Positions 17,901 through 25,711 of a DNA stretch of 64,000 nucleotides are shown piece after piece. The translations under genes and the position numbers were made by a program. The notes under the pieces were generated by a model that saw nothing but the letters and a program-made list of their open reading frames with translations, searched no databases and had not been told where the DNA came from. The DNA lies in assembly GCF_002954665.1 (NCBI RefSeq), contig NZ_MSCM01000002.1:1119718-1183717 (forward strand), given 5' to 3'. Positions within the stretch are counted from its first letter, which is position 1; the number at the start of each line of letters is the position of its first letter. Source of the stretch: Polaribacter glomeratus. GTDB taxonomy: Bacteria > Bacteroidota > Bacteroidia > Flavobacteriales > Flavobacteriaceae.

Positions 17901-18884
17901 ATGAAAAAAATACTTTCTATTCTAGTACTCACAATTTTATTATCGGCTTGCGTTGGTAATGATAAGTTTATATTAAAAGAGTCTATTGGTAAATTAAACA
18001 AAGTAATGGTGGTTGCTAAAATCAGCGACTGGACCGGCGATGTGGGTAAAGAAGTTCGTAATTCTTTTGGTGAATTAATGGTTGGCTTGCCGCAGCCAGA
18101 ACCTATTTTAGATATTTCTCAAGTTGCACCTGGTGGTTTTAGTACCATGATGAAAGCAAGTAGAAATATTTTAATTATTTCGGAAAGTGATAACGAAGGT
18201 TTTTCTATAAAAAATAACGTGTATGCACAACCACAAACTATAGTTTATGTGCAGGCAAAAGATGATCAAAGTATTATAAAACTTTTACAAAAACATAAAA
18301 ATGAAATTAAAAGTGTTTTTTTAGAAGCGGATATAAAATTTACACAAAGTATTTTCGAAAAAGATAAGCAAGACAATACCCATTATAAAACCCTTCAAAA
18401 ATTAGGTATTTCTTTAACCATACCTACAAAGTTTAATACGGTCGATGATACAGGAGAATTTTTGTGGCTAAGAAATCATTTAACAAGCGGAATTGCAAAA
18501 ACCGGAAGTAATAATATTTTAGTATATTCAATTCCTTTGGGTGATGAAACTAAAGTGGCAGACAATATTGTGGCAGTTAGAGATAGTATTGGCGAAAAAT
18601 ACATTCCTGGTACAGATGCAGAAACACAGCACATGATTACCGAAGAAGCTTACACACCTTTTACTTTTGATGCTACGATTGATGGAAAAAAAGCCTATGA
18701 AACTCGTGGAAAATGGGAAGTGAAAAACGATTTTATGGCAGGGCCATTTTTAAATTATACCATTATTGATAAAAAAAATAACAGATTAATTATTTTCGAA
18801 GGATTTACGTATGCACCTTCTGTTAATAAAAGAGCTTTTATTTTTGAGTTAGAAGCAATTGCAAAATCGATGAAGATTCAATAG
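17901..18884 (+). CDS. DUF4837 family lipoprotein
   Basis: A 327-residue protein with a lipoprotein signal (LLSACVG). It matches my recollection of the DUF4837 family, found mainly in Bacteroidota: the opening ESIGKLNKVMVVAKISDW and the VGLPQPEP segment are the most recognisable parts. No catalytic motif was seen. It is tightly coupled to the LysM transglycosylase gene (4-bp gap), which suggests an envelope or peptidoglycan-linked role; that is inference from position. A strong terminator follows. Confidence 0.75.
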   Translation: MKKILSILVLTILLSACVGNDKFILKESIGKLNKVMVVAKISDWTGDVGKEVRNSFGELMVGLPQPEPILDISQVAPGGFSTMMKASRNILIISESDNEGFSIKNNVYAQPQTIVYVQAKDDQSIIKLLQKHKNEIKSVFLEADIKFTQSIFEKDKQDNTHYKTLQKLGISLTIPTKFNTVDDTGEFLWLRNHLTSGIAKTGSNNILVYSIPLGDETKVADNIVAVRDSIGEKYIPGTDAETQHMITEEAYTPFTFDATIDGKKAYETRGKWEVKNDFMAGPFLNYTIIDKKNNRLIIFEGFTYAPSVNKRAFIFELEAIAKSMKIQ

Positions 18885-18908
18885 TTTAATTTAAACTAAA
18901 AATAGATA

Positions 18909-18942
18909 AAGTCTAAAACGATAAGTTTTAGACTTTTTTTTT
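18909..18942 (+). terminator. Terminator after the DUF4837 gene
   Basis: The stem GTCTAAAAC/GTTTTAGAC (18911-18919 and 18925-18933) with a five-base loop is followed by nine T. Confidence 0.88.
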
Positions 18943-18974
18943 GTAACAAGCTTAAAGTCAAAAACGTATTTCAT

Positions 18975-18982
18975 ATATTTGA
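18975..18982 (+). promoter_or_regulatory. Candidate -7 element for the DUF1761 gene
   Basis: TATATTTG matches TAnnTTTG and lies 24 bp before the start codon. No -33 TTG was found at the standard distance. Confidence 0.4.
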
Positions 18983-19006
18983 GAATCAACCAAAAACAAT
19001 TATATC

Positions 19007-19507
19007 ATGGAAATGAATTTTTACATCTTTTTTTTAGCGGCCTTAGTGCCGTTAGTAATCGGTTTTGTCTGGTACGGTCCTTTATTTGGGAATGCTTGGA
19101 TGAAAGAATTAGGTTTTACTAAAGAATCTTTAGCAGGTCAAAATAGGGTGCTAACTTTAACTTTAAGTTATGTATTTAGTTTGTTTATAGCAATGTTTTT
19201 ATTGCCAGCAACGATTCATCAAATGGGTGTGTATTCTAGTTTAGCAGGAGAACCTGGTTTTGCAGAAAGTACAGGAGAAGCATTTACTTATTTTCAAGAT
19301 TTCTTGTTAAATTACGGTGATCGTTTTAGAACCTTTAAACATGGAGCGCTTCATGGAATATTATCTGGGTTATTTTTAGCGTTACCAGTAATTGCAATCA
19401 TAGCAATGTTTGAGAGAAAGAGCTTAAAATATATAGCGATTAATGCTGGATATTGGATTGTAACGCTAGCTATTATGGGCGGTTTAGTCTGTCAATTCGG
19501 AATGTAA
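19007..19507 (+). CDS. DUF1761 family membrane protein
   Basis: A 166-residue protein with about four membrane helices (roughly 5-22, 47-65, 110-130, 138-160). The segment GFVWYGPLFGNAWMKELGFT at 19-38 is the hallmark of DUF1761. Function is unknown. It is a single-gene unit bounded by terminators on both sides. Confidence 0.8.
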   Translation: MEMNFYIFFLAALVPLVIGFVWYGPLFGNAWMKELGFTKESLAGQNRVLTLTLSYVFSLFIAMFLLPATIHQMGVYSSLAGEPGFAESTGEAFTYFQDFLLNYGDRFRTFKHGALHGILSGLFLALPVIAIIAMFERKSLKYIAINAGYWIVTLAIMGGLVCQFGM

Positions 19508-19523
19508 TCTTATATTTTAAAAT

Positions 19524-19556
19524 AAAAAAATGCCGCTTTTGGCGGCATTTTTTTTA
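19524..19556. terminator. Bidirectional terminator between the DUF1761 gene and trpS
   Basis: A GC-rich stem, ATGCCGC/GCGGCAT, is flanked by A-run and T-run and so works in both directions between the converging genes. Confidence 0.9.
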
Positions 19557-19572
19557 TGAATTTATTCATTTT

Positions 19573-20541
19573 TTAATACCCAATTTTAGCTCTCACTCTT
19601 TTTAGAACATCATTTGCTACAAGTGTCGCTTTGGTTGCACCGATTTTAAGTGCATCATCAATTTCATTTTTGTTTTCCATAAAATGAGTATAACGTTCTC
19701 TAATGGTTGCAAATTTCTCTACAATTAATTCATAGAGTGCTTGTTTTGCATGACCGTACCCATAATTACCCCCTTTGTAATTTGCTCTCATTACAGCAAT
19801 TTGCGCATCCGAAGCTAATAATTTATAAAGTGCAAAAACATTATCTGTATCAGGGTTTTTAGGTTCTTCTAAAGGAGTGCTATCCGTTTTAATTCCCATT
19901 ATTTGTTTTCTTAGTTTTTTATCCGCTAAAAAAATATTAATAATGTTATCTCTAGATTTACTCATTTTTCCACCATCCGTTCCAGGAACTAATTCTGTGT
20001 GCTCTTGTATTTTTGCATCAGGAGCAACTAAGGTTTCGCCAACAATATGATTAAACCGGTTTGCTACATCTCGCGCCATTTCTAAATGTTGTAATTGGTC
20101 TTTACCAACAGGCACAATTTCTGCATCATACAACAAAATATCGGCTGCCATTAACATTGGGTAAGAGAATAAACCAGAATTTACATCTTCTAATCGATCT
20201 GCTTTGTCTTTAAAACTATGCGCTAATGTTAACCGTTGATACGGGAAAAAGCAGCTTAAATACCACGATAATTCGGTTACCTGAGGAATATCACTTTGTC
20301 TATAAAAAACAGTTTTATTGATATCTAAACCACAAGCTAACCACGTTGCAGCAGTGCTATAAGTATTTTCTCTTAATTGCTTTCCGTCTTTAATTTGAGT
20401 TAAAGAATGCATATCAGCAATAAATAAAAAAGCTTCGTTTTTAGGGTCGTTTGCCATCTCTATTGCCGGTAAAATAGCACCTAATAAGTTCCCTAAATGT
20501 GGTGTTCCTGTACTTTGTACTCCAGTTAAAATTCTAGACAT
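19573..20541 (-). CDS. trpS: Tryptophan--tRNA ligase
   Basis: A 322-residue class I aminoacyl-tRNA synthetase. The HIGH-type motif appears as TPHLGNLLG at residues 13-21 and the KMSKS loop is present as GGKMSKSRDN near 196-205. It charges tRNA-Trp with tryptophan using ATP. It stands alone on the minus strand, divergent from plsC. No regulatory leader such as a T-box was recognised upstream. Confidence 0.96.
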   Translation of the reverse strand: MSRILTGVQSTGTPHLGNLLGAILPAIEMANDPKNEAFLFIADMHSLTQIKDGKQLRENTYSTAATWLACGLDINKTVFYRQSDIPQVTELSWYLSCFFPYQRLTLAHSFKDKADRLEDVNSGLFSYPMLMAADILLYDAEIVPVGKDQLQHLEMARDVANRFNHIVGETLVAPDAKIQEHTELVPGTDGGKMSKSRDNIINIFLADKKLRKQIMGIKTDSTPLEEPKNPDTDNVFALYKLLASDAQIAVMRANYKGGNYGYGHAKQALYELIVEKFATIRERYTHFMENKNEIDDALKIGATKATLVANDVLKRVRAKIGY

Positions 20542-20697
20542 TAAATTGTATATTTTTAGATCTATGTACGCAAGAGATAAATACTTAAAAGCTCTGCGAG
20601 TGTAAAAATAAGGTTTTGTTTAAGAAAATCAATAAACAAAAGAATATTACTATTTTTGCAGCTTACTTTAAATAAAGTTTAACCTTTAATTGTTTTT

Positions 20698-21489
20698 GTG
20701 AAGTACCTAAAATTACCTTTTCTTTTTATCTGGCGAATATGGTTTTACGTTTTAATACTAGGAACCCTAATTTTATTATCTCCGTTTTTATTTATACTGT
20801 CTGCTAAAGAAGAATATTATCCTACTTTTTGGAAGTTGATTAGAGTTTGGGCAAAATTTTTATTACTTGCAATGGGTTTTAGATTGCAAGTACAAAATGA
20901 TCAAGATACAGATATTCACAAAAGTTATATGTTTTGCCCTAATCATGCTTCATTAATGGACGCTTTTGTGTTAATTGCTTTAAGTAAAAACCCAATTGTT
21001 TTTGTAGGAAAGCATGAGTTAGTTAAAATACCTGTTTTTGGGTTTTTCTACAAAAGAATTGTTATTTTAGTAGATAGAAACAATCCTGAAAGCAGAAAGA
21101 AAGTGTACGAATCTGCTAAAAAAAGATTGCAAAACGGTATAAGCATGGCTATTTTTCCTGAGGGATTAGTGCCCACAGAAAATATTGTTTTAGCACCTTT
21201 TAAAAATGGAGCTTTTAGTTTGGCTATAGAGTTTAATATGCCAATTGTACCGCAGATTTACTACGATTGTAAACGCTTGTTTTCTTGGGATTTTTTTAAA
21301 GGAAGTCCGGGTGTTTTTAGAATCCATCAACATGCGTTTATAGAAACTAAAGACCTAGAAATGGATGCTATGCAAAACTTGAAAGAGCAGGTTTTTAAGA
21401 TGATGGAAGATGATTTATTGAGTGATGAAAAATATATGAACGATACAAATAGACCCAACAATGAGCGAGAATTTAAATCACCGTTATAG
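20698..21489 (+). CDS. plsC: 1-acyl-sn-glycerol-3-phosphate acyltransferase
   Basis: A 263-residue membrane-associated acyltransferase of phospholipid synthesis that converts lysophosphatidate to phosphatidate. The catalytic H-x4-D motif is H83-D88 (NHASLMD), and the glycerol-3-phosphate-site motif FPEGLVP is near 155. An N-terminal hydrophobic helix occupies about 7-34. The start codon appears to be GTG. TATTTTTG at 20651-20658 fits a -7 element 40 bp upstream. The 3' end overlaps the hemolysin III gene by 29 bp. Confidence 0.88.
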   Translation: MKYLKLPFLFIWRIWFYVLILGTLILLSPFLFILSAKEEYYPTFWKLIRVWAKFLLLAMGFRLQVQNDQDTDIHKSYMFCPNHASLMDAFVLIALSKNPIVFVGKHELVKIPVFGFFYKRIVILVDRNNPESRKKVYESAKKRLQNGISMAIFPEGLVPTENIVLAPFKNGAFSLAIEFNMPIVPQIYYDCKRLFSWDFFKGSPGVFRIHQHAFIETKDLEMDAMQNLKEQVFKMMEDDLLSDEKYMNDTNRPNNEREFKSPL

Positions 21490-22099
21490 TGTAATTGAAG
21501 AAAAATGGAATGTAATTACGCATGCTTTTGGATTGGTTTTAGGCGTCATTGCTTTTCCGTTTTTACTACTTAAATCTTTTGAATTTGATGGTTTTTGGAA
21601 TCCAGCAAGTTTTATTATTTATGGTTTAAGTTTAATCATTTTGTATGCAGCCTCTACTTTTTATCACGCAGCAAAAAATCCTAAGAAAAGAAGAAGACTA
21701 AATATCTTTGACCATTCTGCAATTTACATACTTATTGCTGGCACTTATTCTCCTTTTTGTTTGGTAGGTTTAGATTCTAATTTGGGTTGGTATATGTTTC
21801 TGTTTGTTTGGTTTTTTGCAGTAACAGGCGTTATTTTAAAACTCTTTTTTACCGGTAGATTTGATAAAATTTCTACTGCAATGTATTTGTTAATGGGTTG
21901 GCAGGTGTTGTTTTTTATAAAACCACTAATGAATAATTTAACTACAGAAGGCTTTCAGTTCTTAATTGCGGGCGGTGTATTTTACTCAATAGGTGCTGTT
22001 TTGTATTCTGTTAAAAAGATGCCTTTTAATCATGTTATTTTTCACGTTTTTGTCTTGTTGGGAAGTCTTAGTCATTTTATAGCGATTTATAATCTTTAG
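21461..22099 (+). CDS. Hemolysin III family protein (PAQR-type membrane protein)
   Basis: A 212-residue protein with seven predicted membrane helices. The conserved motifs of the family are present: EKWNVITHAFGLVLG at the start, STFYHAAKNP and FDHSAIYILIAGTYSPF in the middle, and two late histidines (FNHVIFHVF, SHFIAIY) that form the zinc site in the progestin/adiponectin-receptor fold. Despite the name, bacterial members seem to act in membrane fluidity or lipid homeostasis, which would suit its overlap with plsC. Confidence 0.88.
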   Translation: MSENLNHRYSVIEEKWNVITHAFGLVLGVIAFPFLLLKSFEFDGFWNPASFIIYGLSLIILYAASTFYHAAKNPKKRRRLNIFDHSAIYILIAGTYSPFCLVGLDSNLGWYMFLFVWFFAVTGVILKLFFTGRFDKISTAMYLLMGWQVLFFIKPLMNNLTTEGFQFLIAGGVFYSIGAVLYSVKKMPFNHVIFHVFVLLGSLSHFIAIYNL

Positions 22100-22102
22100 A
22101 AA

Positions 22103-22573
22103 TTACCAATTTTTAAAAGGATTTTTACTTAAACTAGAATTGTAATATTTTGCAGTTCCTGTAACCTCTTTGCCCAACCAAGAAGGTTTTTTAAATTCTT
22201 CGTTTTCAGAATTTAACTCAATTTCTGCAACAATTAAACCTTGGTTATCACTATAAAACTCATCAACTTCAAAAATATGGTGTTCGCTTTTTATATAAAA
22301 CCGTGTTTTATCAATAATTGAAGGTTCGCACAATAAAAGTAGTTGTTCGGCTTCTAAAATATTAATTTCTTTTTCCCACTCAAAACGTGTTGTACCTGCT
22401 GTATTCGATTTTCCTTTAATTGTTATAAAACCTTTATCATCTGCAATTCGAACTCGTACGGTTCTACTTTTATCAGAATTTAAATAGCCTTGTTTTACCA
22501 ATTTTTTCTGATAAGATGCTGTTTTAAAATCTGTGTTTTTTACTAAAAATTTTCTTTCAATTTCTAAACTCAT
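22103..22573 (-). CDS. CYTH domain protein (triphosphate-tunnel enzyme family)
   Basis: A 156-residue protein starting MSLEIERKFLV, the ExExK signature of CYTH proteins, which bind triphosphates with metal inside a beta-tunnel. Further charged strands (TVRVRIADDKGFITIKGKS, EVDEFY, AEIEL) fit the fold. Members include inorganic triphosphatase and adenylate cyclase type 2; small single-domain forms like this are usually tripolyphosphatases, but that is family-level inference. It converges on the hemolysin III gene with a 3-bp gap. Confidence 0.85.
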   Translation of the reverse strand: MSLEIERKFLVKNTDFKTASYQKKLVKQGYLNSDKSRTVRVRIADDKGFITIKGKSNTAGTTRFEWEKEINILEAEQLLLLCEPSIIDKTRFYIKSEHHIFEVDEFYSDNQGLIVAEIELNSENEEFKKPSWLGKEVTGTAKYYNSSLSKNPFKNW

Positions 22574-22613
22574 ATAAATGGATGCATTTTTGTACTAATG
22601 TACTTGTTTTTAT

Positions 22614-22642
22614 CGTTATTGAACTATAATTAAATATCTTTG
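22614..22642 (+). promoter_or_regulatory. Promoter upstream of the porZ-like gene
   Basis: TTG (22614-22616), an 18-bp spacer and TATCTTTG (22635-22642) form a full Bacteroidota-type promoter 19 bp before the start codon. The leader would be only about a dozen nucleotides. Confidence 0.7.
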
Positions 22643-22661
22643 ATTTTTTATACACAAAAAC

Positions 22662-24989
22662 ATGAATAAATTAATCTTTCTGCTTTTTTTAGCAAGTTCG
22701 TTCTCTATTTTTTCTCAAGTAGATTACAGCGGTTCTTGGGAAGATTTCTACTCATATAACAACGTAAAGGATTTTGTAAAAGTAGATGCAACTATTTACG
22801 CTTTAGTAGATAATGCTATTTTTACCTTTAATGAAAATACTTTAGAAACTAAAAAGCTTTCGTCTATAAAAGGTTTGTCTGGTGAAACTTCGTCTTCAAT
22901 TCATTACAGCACTGCTTTTAAAAGATTGGTTATTGGCTATCAAAACGGATTAGTTGAGGTAATTGACGAAAATGAAAATGTTACAATTTCTTCGGATATT
23001 GTAAATTTTAGTCAAACAGGTGAAAAAAGTATTAATCATATTTCTGAGTTTGGCAATACTTTATACTTAGCTACACCTTTTGCAATTGTAGAATATGATA
23101 TTGAAAAATTAGAATTCGGAGACACTTTTTTTATCGGCAACGGCTCAACTTCTTTGTTGATTCATCAAACCATGATTTTTGATGGAAAAATTTATGCAGC
23201 TACCGAAGACGGAATTTTTAACGCATCGGTTACCAGTAAACTTCTAATAGATTTTAAGAATTGGCAGCAACAGTTTATTGGTCGTGATTTTACTAGTATT
23301 TCTTTTTTTAATAATCAGCTATATATTACCGAAGGCACAAAATTATTGAAACTTACAAATGGTACCTTAACGCTGGTTAGAGATTTTTTTGAAACTATTA
23401 TTGGTTTGAAATCGTCGAGTACTAACGTAACGATTGCTTTAAATAAAAAAGCGATTGTTTTAAATTTATCAGAAAATCAAGTCGTTGAATTTGTCTCAAA
23501 TTTAGAATTTGATTTTACCTTATTAAATGCTTTTTTTGAGAATAATACAATCTATCTAGCAACTAAAGAATTCGGAATTTTAAAAACCAGTTTGGCACAA
23601 GTAAATGTTTATCAAGAGATTCATCCCGAAGGACCTTTGTCTAACGATATTTTTTCAATAGCTGTAAAAGACAACAATCTTTGGGTAGTTTATGGCGGTT
23701 ATGATGGTACATATACACCTATTTTAAAAAGACAAGGTTTTAGTCATTTTAATGGTAAAAATTGGATAAATACTAAGTTCAATCCTAATTTTCCTGTAAT
23801 AGATTTAAACTATATTTCAATTGATCCAAATGCAGAAAACAAAGTATATATAAGCTCTTTTGGAGATACAGGCGCTATTAATAGTGTTTCTACAGGTGGT
23901 TTATTGGTGGTAGAAAATGATGAAATTAAAACTTTTTACAATCATTTAAATAGCGGATTAGAAGATTTAGAACCCACACAACCAAATAGAGTAACTTTAA
24001 GAATAAGTGGATCTGCTTTTGATAATCAAGGTAATTTATGGGTATCTAACATTCATAGAGATAGTGAACTTAAGAAACTATCTACAGCTGGTCAATGGAC
24101 TAAATTTAACACCAGTTCTTTAAAAACGAATACGCAATTTGGTTTAAGTGAAATAGCGATTGATAGAAGTAATAATGTTTGGATGGGAACCAGAAGAAAT
24201 GGTGTTTTTGTTTTTAATGAAAATGGCAATAGAAAAAGAGCATTGGTTGCAACTCCAAATCTTGGTAATTTACCAGATACAGATGTATTAACCGTAGCTG
24301 TTGATAAAAGTAATAGAGTTTGGTTAGGTACAAGATCTGGCATGGTTGTGTTTAGAAATGCCGCAGGAATCTTTGAGGCAGATGTTTTAAATGCAGAACC
24401 TGTAATTATTGAAGAAAACGGAGTAGGAGAGCGCTTGTTAGGAGATCAAAGAGTAAATTCTATTACCATTGATGGCGCAGATAATAAATGGTTTGGAACA
24501 GATAGTGGTGGCGCGTTATATACAAATCCTTCAGGGCAAAAAACAATTGCTAATTTTAGTAAAGTAAATTCTCCTTTACCATCTAATAGAATTTTAAAAA
24601 TTAGAACCGATACTTCAAATGGTAAAGTGTATTTTGCTACAGAAAAAGGGATTGTGGCTTATAATAGTAAAGTTGCAGCTTTTGGTGAGGTTTTAGGCGA
24701 TGTGTATGCATACCCAAACCCAGCGTTAAAAAACCATGAAACTATAACTATTGATGGCAGAAATGGAACGCATTTACCAAAAGGAACCAATGTAAAAATA
24801 CTAGATGTTGCAGGTAATTTAGTCTACGAAACCAACGTTGTAGAAGGCCAAGAATTACAAGGAGGTAAAGTGGTTTGGAACAAAAAGAACCTAGCGGGTA
24901 AAAAAGTCGCTTCTGGTATTTATATTGTTCTTTTAGTAAATGATGATGCGTCTGAAACAACAACTACCAAAATTGCAATTGTAAATTAA
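22662..24989 (+). CDS. porZ: PorZ-like type IX secretion beta-propeller protein
   Basis: A 775-residue exported protein. A signal peptide (1-18, ending SQ) is followed by two-component-regulator-type propeller repeats over about 20-660; later blades show GNLWVSN, NNVWMGTR, NRVWLGTR and NKWFGTDSG. The last 90 residues form a sorting-type beta-sandwich (YAYPNPALKN to the end), as in type IX cargo. PorZ binds the A-LPS attachment complex in Porphyromonas gingivalis. This fits by architecture, length and position before recO, but other propeller-plus-CTD proteins exist. The stop codon shares one base with the recO start. Confidence 0.75.
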   Translation: MNKLIFLLFLASSFSIFSQVDYSGSWEDFYSYNNVKDFVKVDATIYALVDNAIFTFNENTLETKKLSSIKGLSGETSSSIHYSTAFKRLVIGYQNGLVEVIDENENVTISSDIVNFSQTGEKSINHISEFGNTLYLATPFAIVEYDIEKLEFGDTFFIGNGSTSLLIHQTMIFDGKIYAATEDGIFNASVTSKLLIDFKNWQQQFIGRDFTSISFFNNQLYITEGTKLLKLTNGTLTLVRDFFETIIGLKSSSTNVTIALNKKAIVLNLSENQVVEFVSNLEFDFTLLNAFFENNTIYLATKEFGILKTSLAQVNVYQEIHPEGPLSNDIFSIAVKDNNLWVVYGGYDGTYTPILKRQGFSHFNGKNWINTKFNPNFPVIDLNYISIDPNAENKVYISSFGDTGAINSVSTGGLLVVENDEIKTFYNHLNSGLEDLEPTQPNRVTLRISGSAFDNQGNLWVSNIHRDSELKKLSTAGQWTKFNTSSLKTNTQFGLSEIAIDRSNNVWMGTRRNGVFVFNENGNRKRALVATPNLGNLPDTDVLTVAVDKSNRVWLGTRSGMVVFRNAAGIFEADVLNAEPVIIEENGVGERLLGDQRVNSITIDGADNKWFGTDSGGALYTNPSGQKTIANFSKVNSPLPSNRILKIRTDTSNGKVYFATEKGIVAYNSKVAAFGEVLGDVYAYPNPALKNHETITIDGRNGTHLPKGTNVKILDVAGNLVYETNVVEGQELQGGKVVWNKKNLAGKKVASGIYIVLLVNDDASETTTTKIAIVN

Positions 24990-25711
24990 TGGCAGTTGTA
25001 ACTACAAAAGCCATTATTTTAAGTTCTTTAAAATACGGTGATACAAGCTTAATTGTAAAATGCTACACGCAAGAAGAAGGTATTAAAACCTATTTAGTAA
25101 GAGGTGTTTTAAAGCCCAAAAAAGCTGGTTTAAAAGCAGCGTACTTTCAGCCCTTAACACAATTAAAAATTGTTGCCAATCATAACTCAAAAAACACTTT
25201 AAATTCTATAAAGGAAGTACAAGTAATACACCCGTATAAAACCTTTCATACAGATATTGTAAAGCAATCTGTTGCGCTTTTTTTATCCGAAGTATTGTCT
25301 AATTCTATACAAGAAGAAGAGCAGAATTTAGCGCTCTACGAATATTTAGAAACTGCATTTATCTGGCTAGATGTGCATGATAGAGTTGCGAATTTTCATT
25401 TACTATTTTTGTTAAATTTAACTGGTTTTTTAGGTTTTTACCCAGATACAACCGACAAAAATAAAAAAGGTTTTGATTTATTAGAAGGGATGTTTTCTGA
25501 TCAAATTCATGAAAAAAATGTAATATCAAAAAATGATTTTTATCAATTTAAAAAGCTGTTAGGCATCATTTTTGATACACTAGAAAATGTTACTTACAGC
25601 AAAGAAGAAAGACAGCTGGTTTTACGGGTAATTATACAGTATTTTAAATTACATTTAGACAGTTTTAGAAACCCTAAATCTTTACAAGTCTTAGAAATCG
25701 TTTTTAGTTGA
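24989..25711 (+). CDS. recO: DNA repair protein RecO
   Basis: A 240-residue protein of the RecFOR recombination-repair pathway, which loads RecA on SSB-coated single-stranded DNA. The N-terminal OB-fold is clear (TTKAIILSSLKYGDTSLIVK and YLVRGVLKPKKAGLKAAYFQP), followed by the helical domain. The usual RecO zinc cysteines are absent, as in many Bacteroidota. Translation appears coupled on both sides: its ATG overlaps the upstream stop by one base, and its TGA overlaps the next ATG. Confidence 0.9.
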   Translation: MAVVTTKAIILSSLKYGDTSLIVKCYTQEEGIKTYLVRGVLKPKKAGLKAAYFQPLTQLKIVANHNSKNTLNSIKEVQVIHPYKTFHTDIVKQSVALFLSEVLSNSIQEEEQNLALYEYLETAFIWLDVHDRVANFHLLFLLNLTGFLGFYPDTTDKNKKGFDLLEGMFSDQIHEKNVISKNDFYQFKKLLGIIFDTLENVTYSKEERQLVLRVIIQYFKLHLDSFRNPKSLQVLEIVFS